From Streptomyces xiaopingdaonensis (GTDB taxonomy: Bacteria > Actinomycetota > Actinomycetes > Streptomycetales > Streptomycetaceae), in assembly GCF_000262345.1 (NCBI RefSeq), contig NZ_AJTQ01000040.1:1-51203 (forward strand): a stretch of DNA of 51,203 nt, written 5' to 3'. Below, in pieces: positions 16,994 through 26,092 of this stretch (the first letter of the stretch is position 1; every line of letters begins with the position of its first letter). A model generated the notes under the pieces. The model searched no databases, was not told where the DNA came from, and saw nothing but the letters and a program-made list of their open reading frames with translations. Made by a program: the position numbers and the translations under genes.

Positions 16994-18200
16994 GGTCCTC
17001 GTCACCGGACTCGGCCTGGTGACGCCGGCCGGAGCCGAGCCCGAAGGGGTGTGGCGGACGGTGTGCGAGGGCGTGTCGACGGCGCGCCCCGATCCGCTCC
17101 TCGCCGGGCTGCCCGTCGCGTACTCGTGCCAGGTCGCGGAGTTCGACGCCGAGGCGGAGCTCGGCGGACGGCTGAGCCGGCGGCTCGACCGCTTCACGCA
17201 GTTCGCCGTCGGGGCGGCCAGGCGAGCCGTCGACGACGCGAAGCTCGCCGCGCCCCACTGGGCGGCGGAGCGCGTCGGTGTCGTGCTGGGGACGGCCGGC
17301 AACAGCCTCGACCGGTACGCCGACGAGTTCCGGCGCCTCGCGGACGGCTCGCCCCGCCGCGTCTCGCCCTCGACGCTGCCGCGCAGCCTGCCGAGCATGT
17401 CGGCGGCGGAGGCGGCGCTCGAACTCGGTGCGCACGGGCCGAACTTCGTCGTCTCCAGCGCCTGCGCCTCCGGCGCGACCGCGCTCGGCGTCGCGCGGAA
17501 CATGGTGCGCTCCGGCAGTTGCGACGTCGTCCTCGCCGGCGGCAGCGAGTCGGCGCGGGTGCCGATCACCGCGACGGGCTTCGCCCAACTCGGCGCGCTC
17601 TCCCGCAACCCGGACCCGCTGCGCGCGTGCCGCCCCTTCGACCGGGAGCGCGACGGCTTCGTCCTCGGCGAGGGCGCCGCGGTGCTCGTCGTCGAGTCGC
17701 AGGCGCACGCGCGAACGCGCGGCGCCCAAGCGCGCGCCCGACTCCTCGGATACGGCGCCTCCGCCGACGCGCACCACCCGACGGCGCCGCACCCCGAAGC
17801 GCGCGGCGCCGAACAGGCGATCCGCGGCGCCCTCGCCGACGCGGACCGCACGCCCGACCGGATCCACCACGTCAACACGCACGGCACCGCCACACAGCTC
17901 GGGGACGCCGCCGAGGCGCAGGCGCTGCGGCGCGTCTTCGGCGAGCCGCCTCCCGCGACGGCCGCCAAGGGCGTCCTCGGCCACGCACTCGGAGCCTCCG
18001 GCGCCATCGAGGCGGCCCTCACCGTCCTCGCCCTCCAGCACCAGCAGGTCCCGCCGACGGCCGGCCTCCGACTCCAGGACGCCGGCGCCGAGTTCGACCT
18101 CGTCACGCGCGGACCGCGGAACGTGGCGATGGAGGCGGCCCTCACCACTTCGTTCGGCTTCGGAGGCCACAATGCCGCTCTCGTCCTCGCCACCGCCTGA
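16980..18200 (+). CDS. FabF-like beta-ketoacyl-ACP synthase
   Basis: A 406-residue condensing enzyme of the KAS II type. The active-site residues are all present: Cys162 in SSACASGATA, His301 in NTHGTATQLGD and His335 in KGVLGHALGASG. It should elongate acyl-ACP with malonyl-ACP. The GTG start at 16980 overlaps the ACP gene, which implies translational coupling of the pair. With only one ketosynthase and no reductase or dehydratase here, chain reduction would have to borrow primary fatty-acid enzymes, or the enzyme may act mainly to load or transfer a starter. Confidence 0.9.
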   Translation: MSRDEVLVTGLGLVTPAGAEPEGVWRTVCEGVSTARPDPLLAGLPVAYSCQVAEFDAEAELGGRLSRRLDRFTQFAVGAARRAVDDAKLAAPHWAAERVGVVLGTAGNSLDRYADEFRRLADGSPRRVSPSTLPRSLPSMSAAEAALELGAHGPNFVVSSACASGATALGVARNMVRSGSCDVVLAGGSESARVPITATGFAQLGALSRNPDPLRACRPFDRERDGFVLGEGAAVLVVESQAHARTRGAQARARLLGYGASADAHHPTAPHPEARGAEQAIRGALADADRTPDRIHHVNTHGTATQLGDAAEAQALRRVFGEPPPATAAKGVLGHALGASGAIEAALTVLALQHQQVPPTAGLRLQDAGAEFDLVTRGPRNVAMEAALTTSFGFGGHNAALVLATA

Positions 18201-18248
18201 GCCGCCGTACGGGCCGTCCCGCGCCGGCGCGCGTGAGGCGGTCGCACC

Positions 18249-18764
18249 GTGAGCCTCCTCTGGTTCGCGCTGCTCGCGCTCGCCGTCGCCGCGGAGCGGC
18301 TCGTCGAACTCCTCGTGTCCGCACGTCACTTGCGCTGGGCCAGGGACCGGGGCGGCGTCGAGTACGGCGGTGGGCACTACCCCGCGATGGTCGCCGTGCA
18401 CGCGGCCCTGCTCGTCGGCATGGTCGCCGAAGTGGCCCTCGCCGGACGGCCGTTCCTCCCTCCGCTCGGCTGGACGGCGCTCGCCTTCGTGGTCGCCTCG
18501 CAGGCACTGCGCTGGTGGTGCGTGCAGTCGCTCGGCTCGCGGTGGAACACGCGGGTGGTCGTCGTGCCGGGGCTGCCGCTCGTCGAGCGGGGCCCGTACC
18601 GGTGGCTGCGCCATCCCAACTACCTTGCCGTGGTGGCAGAAGGGGTCGCCCTGCCGCTCGTCCACACCGCCTGGCTGTCGGCGCTGCTCTTCCTCGCCGC
18701 GAACTCCCTCGTCCTCGCCGTCCGCCTGCGGGTGGAGAACGCGGCGCTGGGCTTCGCACCGTGA
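18249..18764 (+). CDS. Isoprenylcysteine carboxyl methyltransferase-like membrane protein
   Basis: A 171-residue integral membrane protein with about four hydrophobic helices and the family signature RGPYRWLRHPNYLAVVAEG, which binds S-adenosylmethionine at the membrane face. In bacteria this ICMT-like family often sits beside type III PKS genes; the SrsB-like position suggests O- or C-methylation of a lipidic phenol. The GTG start at 18249 lacks a clear ribosome site. The stop overlaps the next start by four bases (GTGA), indicating coupling. Confidence 0.85.
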   Translation: MSLLWFALLALAVAAERLVELLVSARHLRWARDRGGVEYGGGHYPAMVAVHAALLVGMVAEVALAGRPFLPPLGWTALAFVVASQALRWWCVQSLGSRWNTRVVVVPGLPLVERGPYRWLRHPNYLAVVAEGVALPLVHTAWLSALLFLAANSLVLAVRLRVENAALGFAP

Positions 18765-19822
18765 CCGGACCGGCCTACGACGTCGACCTGCTCGTCGCCG
18801 GCGGCGGGCCGGCGGGGCTCGCCACGGCGCTCCACGCCTCGCGGGCAGGGCTCTCCGCGCTCGTCTGCGAACCGCGCGGCGCACCCGTCGACAAGGCGTG
18901 CGGGGAGGGCCTGATGCCCCAAGGGGTGCGGCTGCTCGCCGAGTTGGGCGTCGAGCCCGCGGGGTACGAACTCACCGGGATCGAGTACGCCGACCTCGCG
19001 GGCAACCGCGCACGCGCGCGGTTCCGCTCGGGGACGGGACGGGGCGTCCGCCGCACCGAGCTGCACACGGCGCTGGCGGAGGCGGTGGAGGCCGCAGGGG
19101 TGCCGCGGGTGCGGCGGCGGGTCGACCGCGTGGAGCAGGACGCCCGCTCGGTCCGCGCGGCCGGGGTGCGGGCCCGGTGGCTCGTCGCGGCCGACGGGCT
19201 GCACTCGCCGGTGCGCCGCACGCTCGGGGTCGGCGTCAGGTACGGCGCACCGTGCCGCTTCGGGCTGCGTCGGCACTGGCGTACGACCCCTTGGAGCACG
19301 CGGGTCGAGGTGGTGTGGGCGCCGCACGCGGAGGCGTACGTGACGCCCGTCGGGCCCCAACTCGTCGGCGTGGCCGTGCTCTTCGCCAGGGACAGGGCGC
19401 GTACCGGGGGTGCGCCCTCCTACGCGGGACTGCTGCGCGCCTTCCCCGAGCTGGCGGCGCGGCTCGACGGCGCGGAGCCCGCCTCGCCCGTGCGCGGGGC
19501 AGGACCGATGCGCCAGTACCCGCGGCTGCGCGTGCACGGCCGCGTCCTCCTCGTCGGAGACGCCGCCGGGTACGAGGACGCGCTCACGGGGGAGGGCGTC
19601 AGCCTCGCGCTCGCGCAGGCGAGAGCGGTCGTCGAGGCCCTCGCCGACGGCGGACCCGAGACGTACGAGCGGAGCTGGCGCCGCGCCACCCGCGGCTACC
19701 GCCTCACCACCCGAGCGCTCGTCCTCGCCACGTCCCGACCGCTGCTCCGCCGGCACCTGTTGAGGTGCTGCACCGGCGCTCCGGCGCTCTTCGACGCCGC
19801 CGTGGGACGCCTCGCCCGCTGA
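18761..19822 (+). CDS. FAD-dependent oxidoreductase/monooxygenase (PHBH/geranylgeranyl reductase-like)
   Basis: This 353-residue flavoprotein has the FAD-binding dinucleotide fold VAGGGPAGLATALHASRAG at residues 11-29, a CGEG motif after the first strand pairs, VAADGLHSPVRR as the middle DG motif, and GDAAGYEDALTGEG as the late FAD ribityl site. This set fits aromatic hydroxylases and the related geranylgeranyl-reductase group. Next to a type III PKS and ICMT-like gene it resembles SrsC-type hydroxylases that oxidise phenolic lipids to quinones. GTG 18761 is chosen from the stop-start overlap. The exact reaction is inferred from context. Confidence 0.85.
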   Translation: MTGPAYDVDLLVAGGGPAGLATALHASRAGLSALVCEPRGAPVDKACGEGLMPQGVRLLAELGVEPAGYELTGIEYADLAGNRARARFRSGTGRGVRRTELHTALAEAVEAAGVPRVRRRVDRVEQDARSVRAAGVRARWLVAADGLHSPVRRTLGVGVRYGAPCRFGLRRHWRTTPWSTRVEVVWAPHAEAYVTPVGPQLVGVAVLFARDRARTGGAPSYAGLLRAFPELAARLDGAEPASPVRGAGPMRQYPRLRVHGRVLLVGDAAGYEDALTGEGVSLALAQARAVVEALADGGPETYERSWRRATRGYRLTTRALVLATSRPLLRRHLLRCCTGAPALFDAAVGRLAR

Positions 19823-19865
19823 ACCGGGGCCGGGGAGCACCGGCCGACGAACGAAGGAGACGCCC

Positions 19866-20915
19866 GTGCGCATCGCCGTCCAGGGGGAGACGTTGCTCGA
19901 ACGCCTCGCACTGCGCAGCGGGCGCGTCCCGCTGCCGGCGCTCCAGTCGCTCGCCGGCATGGCCCTGCCCGGTGTCCTCGTCGCGACCGTGCGCCTCGGC
20001 CTGCTGGACCGCCTCGCCACGCGGGCCGCGACGCCCGAGCAGCTCGCCGAGGATCTCTCGCTGCGCGCCGACACCACCCGGCTGCTCCTGGAGGCCCTCC
20101 GGGCGCTCGGGTACGTGCGCGCGGGCCGCCGCGGCCGCTACGCGCCGACCCGCGCGGCGCGGCGCTGGCTGCTCGCCGACTCGCCCCGATCGGTGCGGAG
20201 TTACGTCGCCAGCCATCAGGAGTACTGGCCTTGGTGGTCGCGGCTGCCGGAGCACGCCGGCGGGGCCGCCGCCGTCGACCACCACCTCGCCCCGGCCGAC
20301 TCCCCGTACTGGCGCGAGTACATCGAGGGGCAGTACGAGCTCGCGCGGTTCAGCGCTCCGGAGTTCGCGGCCGCGGTCAGGGTGCCGGAGGGGGCTCGCC
20401 ACGTGCTGGACGTGGGCGGCGGGCACGGGTGGTACGCGGCGCAGCTCTGCGCGCGGCACCGGGGGTTGAGTGCCACCGTCCTCGACCTGCCGGGGAGCGT
20501 CGCCGTCGGGCGCCGCATCATTGCGGACGCCGGGTGGGCGAGCCGGGTCGAGCACCGCGAGGGCGATGCGCGTACTGCCGAACTCGGTGCCGGACACGAC
20601 GTGTTGCTGTGCCTCAACCTTCTCCACCACCTCCAGCCCGAGGAGATCCCCCCGCTGCTGCGCCGCTTCCGCGCGGCCCTGCGCCCGGGCGGCACCCTCG
20701 CCGTCCTCGACCTCTTCGCGCGCGATCCCGACCAGCGGGGCCCCGACGCGACGGCCGCAGGACTCGGCCTCCTCTTCCACCTCAGCTCCGGCGCCTCTCT
20801 CCACGGACGGCACCAACTCCTCGACTGGCTCGCCGACTCCGGGTTCGTGGACCCGCGCGGCACGGAGCTCCGCCGCATCCCCGGTCAGGTGCTCTACCAG
20901 GTCGTGGCGGGGTGA
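19866..20915 (+). CDS. SAM-dependent O-methyltransferase
   Basis: This 349-residue class I methyltransferase has a winged-helix dimerisation domain (about 20-110) and a C-terminal Rossmann domain. Motif I is VLDVGGGHGWYA near residue 180; the later CLNLLHHLQPEE carries the catalytic His region seen in plant-type and polyketide O-methyltransferases. Start GTG 19866 follows AGGAGACG. It is the last gene of the type III PKS set and ends seven bases from the converging acyl-CoA dehydrogenase gene. Likely substrates are phenolic hydroxyls of the PKS product. Confidence 0.88.
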   Translation: MRIAVQGETLLERLALRSGRVPLPALQSLAGMALPGVLVATVRLGLLDRLATRAATPEQLAEDLSLRADTTRLLLEALRALGYVRAGRRGRYAPTRAARRWLLADSPRSVRSYVASHQEYWPWWSRLPEHAGGAAAVDHHLAPADSPYWREYIEGQYELARFSAPEFAAAVRVPEGARHVLDVGGGHGWYAAQLCARHRGLSATVLDLPGSVAVGRRIIADAGWASRVEHREGDARTAELGAGHDVLLCLNLLHHLQPEEIPPLLRRFRAALRPGGTLAVLDLFARDPDQRGPDATAAGLGLLFHLSSGASLHGRHQLLDWLADSGFVDPRGTELRRIPGQVLYQVVAG

Positions 20916-20921
20916 GAGGGT

Positions 20922-21929
20922 TCAATCCCGGCGCCCGACGGCCGCGTCGGGCGCCACCGCGGCCAGGACCCGCGACCGGTGCACCGCCGGTGTGCCCCAA
21001 GCCCCCATCAAGGCACGCACCTTGGTGACCCACATGCCGAGGTCGTGTTCGAGGGTGTAGCCGACGGCGCCGTGCACCTGGAGTGCGGTACGTGCGGCGC
21101 GGTGCGCGGCGCCGGCGGCCGCCACCTTCGCCGCCGAGACGTCGCGCGCGGCCTCGGGCGCCTCCTCGCCGAGGCTCAACGCGGCCCTGTACAGCAGCGG
21201 TTCGGCGAAGTCCAGACCGACCCGGACGTCCGCGAGGGCGTGCTTCAGCGCCTGGTACTCGCCGATCGCCCGGCCGAACTGGCGCCGCACGCCCGCGTAC
21301 GAGACCGCCTCGGCGAGCAGCCGCCGCCCGGCGCCGAGAAGCACCGCCGCACACGCCAGCGCGGCCTCGTCGAGCGCCGCGGCGGCCGTCCGCGCCGTGA
21401 CGCCGCCCAACTCGCCCCGTGCGGCGACCTCGTGGAGGCGGCGGGAGGCGTCCACGGAACGGCGCCCGGCCCCCACCTCGGCCTCGCGCAGGGTGTGCCC
21501 GTCCAGGACGAGCACCCGGCTCGCCGCTTCGGCGTCGAGCGCGAGCGGCGTCCACGGCGGTGCCGCGAACGTCACGATCTCACGCCCCTCGGCGAGGGCG
21601 TCGGGTGAGGCGAACCGCGGTGCTCCCGCGACGCCGAGCAGCACCGGTGCCACGACGGCCGACTCGACGTACGGCCCGGGGGCCGGGTGCCGCCCGAGCC
21701 GCTCGAAGGCGACGACGGTCTCGACGGGCCCCGCACCGAGCCCGCCGTACTCCTCCGGCAACCGCAGGGCATGGAGGCCGAGTCGGGCGAGCCGGCCCCA
21801 CAGCCGCAGCCCGGGCCCGGTGTCCCCCGCGCCCCAGGCGCGGGCCGCAGCCGGCGCCTCGGCCGCCGTGAGCAGGTCGTCGAGCGACTCCGCGAACGCG
21901 CGCTGCTCCTCGGTGAGCGCGAATCTCAT
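20922..21929 (-). CDS. Small acyl-CoA dehydrogenase subunit (FadE32/FadE33-like)
   Basis: This 335-residue acyl-CoA dehydrogenase is shorter and more divergent than normal family members, lacking a typical middle-domain FAD motif. The C-terminal helices are clear (RRQFGRAIGEYQALKHALADVR and HGAVGYTLEHDLGMW). In mycobacteria FadE32 and FadE33 are such short subunits and form heterotetramers with FadE31; here the gene overlaps the FadE31-like gene by four bases (ATGA), fitting an alpha2-beta2 complex. Such enzymes act on side-chain CoA esters late in steroid C/D-ring breakdown. Which of FadE32 or FadE33 it matches cannot be decided by eye. Confidence 0.85.
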   Translation of the reverse strand: MRFALTEEQRAFAESLDDLLTAAEAPAAARAWGAGDTGPGLRLWGRLARLGLHALRLPEEYGGLGAGPVETVVAFERLGRHPAPGPYVESAVVAPVLLGVAGAPRFASPDALAEGREIVTFAAPPWTPLALDAEAASRVLVLDGHTLREAEVGAGRRSVDASRRLHEVAARGELGGVTARTAAAALDEAALACAAVLLGAGRRLLAEAVSYAGVRRQFGRAIGEYQALKHALADVRVGLDFAEPLLYRAALSLGEEAPEAARDVSAAKVAAAGAAHRAARTALQVHGAVGYTLEHDLGMWVTKVRALMGAWGTPAVHRSRVLAAVAPDAAVGRRD

Positions 21930-23077
21930 CGGGTCCCCCTCGGCAGGCCGAGCAGCCGCTCGGCCACGATGTTCCGCTGGATCTCGTTGGTGCCGGCGTA
22001 GATGGGTCCGCCGAGCGAGAAGAGGTAGCCGTCCGCCCACGCGCCCTCGGCGTCGCGCAACTCGGCCTCCGGGCCGAGGAGTTCGAGCGCCGTCTCGTGG
22101 AGGCCGACGTCCAGTTGGGACCAGAAGAGCTTGTTGACGCTGCCCTCCGCGCCGACCTCCCCGCCCTCGGCGAGCTTCGTCACCGTCCCGAACGTGTAGA
22201 GCCGATACGCCTCCGCCGCTATCCAGGCGTCCGCGACACGGTCCCGCGCTTCGGGCAGCGAGGCGCCGCGCTCGCACCAGAGGTGGAGCAGCCGGTCCGC
22301 GGCGGCGCAGAACCGGCCGGGCGAGCGCAGCGAAAGTCCCCGTTCGTTGCCGGCCGTGCTCATCGCCACGCGCCAGCCGTCGCCGGGGGCGCCCAGGACG
22401 TCCTCGTCGGGGACGAAGACCTCGTCGAAGAAGAGTTCGGCGAACCCCGGGTTCCCGTCGAGCTGCGGGATCGGGCGGACGGTGAGTCCTTCCGCGTCGA
22501 GCGGGAAGAGGAAGTAGGTGAGGCCGCTGTGGCGCCTTGCCTCCGGGTCCGAGCGGAAGAGGCCGAAGCCGCGGTCGGCGAAGGCGGCGCGCGAGCTCCA
22601 CGTCTTCGCGCCGCTGAGGAGCCAGCCCCCGCGCGCCTCGTCGCGGACGGCGGTGCTGCGCAGCGACGCCAGGTCGCTGCCGGCCTCCGGCTCCGACCAG
22701 CACTGCGCCCAGATCTCCGTCCCGTCGGCCAACCTCGGCAGACAGCGCTGCTGTTGCTGCGGTGTGCCGTGCGCGAAGAGGATCGGCGCCAGCAGCGAGA
22801 TGCCGTTCTGCGCCACCCGCACGGGGGCGCCCGCGCGGTAGTACTCCTCCTCGAAGAGAACCCATTCCAGCAACGTCGCGCCTCGCCCGCCGAACTGCTC
22901 GGGCCAACTCACCACCGACCAGCGTCCGGCGGCGAGTTCGGCCTCCCACGCGCGGCGCGCGGCGAAGCCCTCCGCCGAGTCCGTCGGCGGCAGCGGCTCC
23001 GCCGGTACGTGGGCGCGGAGCCAGGCCCGGGCCTTGTCGCGGAAGGCGAGTTCGGACTCGCCGAGGTCGAGGTTCAC
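21926..23077 (-). CDS. fadE31: Acyl-CoA dehydrogenase, FadE31-like
   Basis: A 383-residue acyl-CoA dehydrogenase with the FAD/substrate loop WSEPEAGSDLASLRS and the C-terminal GGPIYAGTNEIQRNIVAERLLGLPR. Several segments (ANG-type SLLAPILFAHGT, SSRAAFADRGFGLFRSDPEA, NERGLSLRSPGRF) closely match mycobacterial FadE31 as I remember it. FadE31 pairs with a small FadE to dehydrogenate a CoA thioester derived from the last steroid ring. The GTG start at 23075-23077 overlaps the upstream hydratase stop, so the three genes form one coupled operon behind operator site 1. Confidence 0.87.
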   Translation of the reverse strand: MNLDLGESELAFRDKARAWLRAHVPAEPLPPTDSAEGFAARRAWEAELAAGRWSVVSWPEQFGGRGATLLEWVLFEEEYYRAGAPVRVAQNGISLLAPILFAHGTPQQQQRCLPRLADGTEIWAQCWSEPEAGSDLASLRSTAVRDEARGGWLLSGAKTWSSRAAFADRGFGLFRSDPEARRHSGLTYFLFPLDAEGLTVRPIPQLDGNPGFAELFFDEVFVPDEDVLGAPGDGWRVAMSTAGNERGLSLRSPGRFCAAADRLLHLWCERGASLPEARDRVADAWIAAEAYRLYTFGTVTKLAEGGEVGAEGSVNKLFWSQLDVGLHETALELLGPEAELRDAEGAWADGYLFSLGGPIYAGTNEIQRNIVAERLLGLPRGTR

Positions 23078-23946
23078 GAGGCGCTCCGTCCCGCGTCCCG
23101 CATCCGCCTGGCGTCCATGCCGGCGAGCGAGTCGCCGCCCACTTCGGCGTTGTGCGCGTGGGCCGCGTGGTGCAACCCGAAGACGGAGTCCATGCCGCTG
23201 CGCATCCCCTGGAGGTCCTCGGCCTGGTTGACCGCTCGCTTGGTGAGCGCGAGGCCGAAAGCGGGCATCGCACTGATCCGCTCGGCGATCCGGTACGTCT
23301 CGCTCTCCAACTCTTCCAACGGAACGGTGCGGTTGACCATGCCCCACTCCCGCGCCTGCTCGGCGGAGAACCGCTCGCCCGTGTAGAGGAACTCCTTCGC
23401 GGCGCGCGGGTTCATCACCCAGGGATGCGCGAAGTACTCGACGCCGGGTATGCCCATGCGTACCACCGGGTCGGCGAAGAAGGCGTCGTCGGAGGCGACG
23501 ATGAAGTCGCAGCACCAGGCGAGCATGAGGCCCCCGGCGACGCAGGCGCCGTGGACCATCGCGATCACCGGTTTGGGGATCTCCCGCCAGCGCCGGCACA
23601 TCCCCAGGTAGACCTCCGACTCGCGGGCCCAGCGCCGGTCGACGCCCTCCCGTTCCGTGTGGTCCCACCAGATGACGGCCTTGCGCTCGAAGCTCTCGTC
23701 GACGTCCCGGTCCGGGGTGCCGATGTCGTGGCCCGCGCAGAAGTGCTCGCCGGCGCCCGCGAGGACGATCACCTTCACCTCGTCGTCGTCGACGGCGCGG
23801 GTGAAGGCCGCGTCGAGCGCGTACGTCATCTTCGAGTTCTGCGCGTTGCGGTACCGCGGGCGGTTCAGGGTCACGGCAGCGACGGGACCGCGGCGCTCGT
23901 AGGTGACGACCGCCTCGTCCGGGGCGTCCCCTCCGGTGCTCGGCAT
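23074..23946 (-). CDS. Enoyl-CoA hydratase/isomerase family protein
   Basis: A 290-residue crotonase-fold protein. The first oxyanion-hole region is GEHFCAGHDIGTP and the second is HGACVAGGLMLAWCCD. The residues usually supplying the hydratase glutamates are replaced around VVRMGIPGVEYFAHPW, so hydratase, isomerase or hydrolase activity are all possible. It heads the operon with the FadE31/FadE32-type pair, 21 bp behind a KstR2-type operator, so a beta-oxidation step on steroid-derived acyl-CoA is likely. The EchA13 role (hydration of the HIP-CoA side chain) is one candidate. Start ATG 23944-23946 follows GGAGGAG. Confidence 0.85.
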   Translation of the reverse strand: MPSTGGDAPDEAVVTYERRGPVAAVTLNRPRYRNAQNSKMTYALDAAFTRAVDDDEVKVIVLAGAGEHFCAGHDIGTPDRDVDESFERKAVIWWDHTEREGVDRRWARESEVYLGMCRRWREIPKPVIAMVHGACVAGGLMLAWCCDFIVASDDAFFADPVVRMGIPGVEYFAHPWVMNPRAAKEFLYTGERFSAEQAREWGMVNRTVPLEELESETYRIAERISAMPAFGLALTKRAVNQAEDLQGMRSGMDSVFGLHHAAHAHNAEVGGDSLAGMDARRMRDAGRSAS

Positions 23947-23966
23947 GGCTCCTCCAGCGATTCCCA

Positions 23967-23980
23967 AGCAAGTGCTTGAT
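23967..23980. promoter_or_regulatory. KstR2-type operator, site 1
   Basis: AGCAAGTGCTTGAT matches the 14-mer AnCAAGnnCTTGnT reported for mycobacterial KstR2 at every fixed position. Read on the minus strand it extends to TCAAGCACTTGCTTGG. It lies 21 bp before the minus-strand hydratase operon and 80 bp before the divergent ipdF-like gene, so it can control both. Confidence 0.8.
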
Positions 23981-24059
23981 TTGCTAGCCTACGGGTCCAC
24001 GCCGGCCTTGGCCAGGGGCCAACTCCGCACCAGACGACCGGAATCCGGGAGCAGAGCCC

Positions 24060-24857
24060 ATGAGCGCATCCAGGCGAGTCCCCCCACCGCCGTATCCCGA
24101 GCCCCGCGCCCTGTTGCGCGGGAGGACGGTCGTCGTCACCGCGGCCGCCGGCGCGGGTATCGGTGCCGCCGCGGCCCGCCGCTTCCTGGAGGAAGGAGCC
24201 CGGGTCGTGCTCGGTGACACGCACGAGCGCCGCCTCGCCGAGAGCGAGGGCGCGCTCGCCGCGGAGTTCGGCGCCGACCGCGTCCGCGCCGTCGTCTGCG
24301 ACGTCCGGCGGGAGGAGCAGATAGCCGCACTCCTCGACGCGGCGGAGGAGTTCGGCGGCGTCGAGGTGATGGTCAACAACGCCGGGCTCGGCGGCACGGC
24401 GTCCGTGCTGGAGATGAGCGACGAGGAGTGGGAGCGGGTTCTGGAGATCACGCTCACCGGCACGTTCCGCTGCGTACGGGCGGCCGGCAGGCGGATGCGC
24501 GCGGCGGGCAGGGGCGGCGCCATCGTCAACAACGCCTCGGTCGTGGGCTGGCGGGCTCAGCAGGGGCAGGCGCACTACGCGGCGGCGAAGGCCGGTGTCA
24601 TGGCGCTCACCCGCTCGGCCGCCATGGACCTCGCCGACGACGGCATCCGCGTCAACGCCGTCTCACCCAGCCTCGCGATGCATCCCTTCCTCGCGAAGGT
24701 GACCAGCGAAGAGCTGCTCGAGGAGCTGAGGGCGGGCGAGGCGTTCGGACGTGCGGCCGAACCGTGGGAGATCGCCAACGTGATGGTCTTCCTCGCCGGC
24801 GAGTACGCCTCCTACCTGACGGGCGAGGTCCTCTCGGCGAGCAGCCAGCACGCGTGA
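24060..24857 (+). CDS. ipdF: Short-chain dehydrogenase, IpdF-like
   Basis: A 265-residue SDR with the unusual cofactor loop TAAAGAGIGAA, the NNAGLGG motif and the active-site YAAAK. The stretches NNASVVGWRAQ and INAVSP-like VNAVSPSLAMHPFL, plus a terminal TGEVLSASSQHA, closely match Rv3559c/IpdF as I recall it, rather than generic FabG. IpdF oxidises the beta-hydroxyacyl-CoA formed from the propanoate side chain of HIP. Start ATG 24060 follows GGGAGC. It forms an operon with the thiolase 49 bp downstream and shares operator site 1 with the divergent hydratase operon. Confidence 0.87.
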   Translation: MSASRRVPPPPYPEPRALLRGRTVVVTAAAGAGIGAAAARRFLEEGARVVLGDTHERRLAESEGALAAEFGADRVRAVVCDVRREEQIAALLDAAEEFGGVEVMVNNAGLGGTASVLEMSDEEWERVLEITLTGTFRCVRAAGRRMRAAGRGGAIVNNASVVGWRAQQGQAHYAAAKAGVMALTRSAAMDLADDGIRVNAVSPSLAMHPFLAKVTSEELLEELRAGEAFGRAAEPWEIANVMVFLAGEYASYLTGEVLSASSQHA

Positions 24858-24906
24858 GCCCGGCAGCCCGACGCCCGGAGCCGACCAGTCAGTTGAGGAG
24901 ACGGAC

Positions 24907-26058
24907 ATGTCCCAGGCATACCTCGTCGACGCCGTACGCACCCCCGTCGGACGGCGCGGCGGCGCCCTGTCCGGCGTGCACTCCGCCGACCTGGCGGCGC
25001 ACACGCTGCGCGCCCTGATCGACCGGACCGGTCTCGACCCCGCACTCGTCGACGACGTCGTCCTCGGCTGCTGCGACACGATCGGCTCGCAGGCCGGCGA
25101 CATAGCCCGCACCGCGTGGCTCGCGGCCGGCCTCCCCGAGGAGGTACCGGGCGTGACCGTGGACCGGCAGTGCGGCTCGGGCCAGCAGGCGATCCACTTC
25201 GCCGCGCAGGCGGTGCTCTCCGGCACGGCGGACCTCGTCGTCGCCGGTGGGGTGCAGAACATGTCGGCGATCCCGATCTCCGCCGCGATGACGGCGGGCG
25301 AGCAGTACGGGTTCACCACGCCGTTCGCCGAGTCCGAAGGGTGGCGGAAGCGGTACGGGGACGAGGAGGTCTCGCAGTTCCGCGCGGCCGAGCGGATCGC
25401 GGAGAGGTGGTCGCTCTCGCGCGGAGAGTTGGAGGAGTTCGCCTGGCGGAGTCATCTGCGCGCCGCGGCGGCGATCGACGCAGGGCGGTTCGACGCAGAG
25501 ATCGCACCGGTCGGCCCCTTCGCCGTGGACGAGGGGGTGCGCCGTGACACCAGCCCGGCGAAGATGGCCTCCCTCGAACCCGTCGCGGGCGGCGAGCGCA
25601 TCACGGCGGCGGTCGCCTCACAGCTCAGCGACGCGTCGGCGGCCGTCCTCGTCGCTTCCGAACGCGCCGTCGAGGAACAGGGACTGGTGCCGCGGGCACG
25701 GGTACACCACCTCTCGGTACGGGGCGCTGATCCGCTGTGGATGCTGACGGCGCCGATCCCGGCGACGGCGCACGCCCTGCGCCGAACCGGCCTGGCCATC
25801 GAGGACTTCGACCTCTTCGAGGTGAACGAGGCGTTCGCCTCCGTGGTGTTGGCGTGGATGAAGGAGACCGGCGCGGACCCGGAGCGGATCAACGTCAACG
25901 GCGGCGGCATCGCGCTCGGTCACCCCATCGGGGCCACGGGGGTCCGCCTGATGACGACGCTGCTCCACGAACTGGAGCGGCGCGGGGGACGGTTCGGACT
26001 CCAGACGATGTGCGAGGGCGGGGGCCAGGCGAACGTCACCGTCGTCGAGCGGCTCTGA
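24907..26058 (+). CDS. fadA6: Acetyl-CoA acyltransferase (thiolase), FadA6-like
   Basis: A 383-residue thiolase with all catalytic residues: nucleophile Cys89 in DRQCGSGQQA, NEAFA, GHPIGATG with the catalytic His, and the second Cys in MCEGGGQANV near the C-terminus. Length and genomic setting fit FadA6 of the KstR2 regulon, which releases acetyl-CoA units from ring-derived chains. It starts at ATG 24907 after GAGGAG, 49 bp downstream of ipdF, and converges on echA20 with only 34 bp between the stops. Confidence 0.87.
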   Translation: MSQAYLVDAVRTPVGRRGGALSGVHSADLAAHTLRALIDRTGLDPALVDDVVLGCCDTIGSQAGDIARTAWLAAGLPEEVPGVTVDRQCGSGQQAIHFAAQAVLSGTADLVVAGGVQNMSAIPISAAMTAGEQYGFTTPFAESEGWRKRYGDEEVSQFRAAERIAERWSLSRGELEEFAWRSHLRAAAAIDAGRFDAEIAPVGPFAVDEGVRRDTSPAKMASLEPVAGGERITAAVASQLSDASAAVLVASERAVEEQGLVPRARVHHLSVRGADPLWMLTAPIPATAHALRRTGLAIEDFDLFEVNEAFASVVLAWMKETGADPERINVNGGGIALGHPIGATGVRLMTTLLHELERRGGRFGLQTMCEGGGQANVTVVERL

Positions 26059-26092
26059 CGGGGCCTCGGAGCTGCTCGTCACCCGTCACCCG

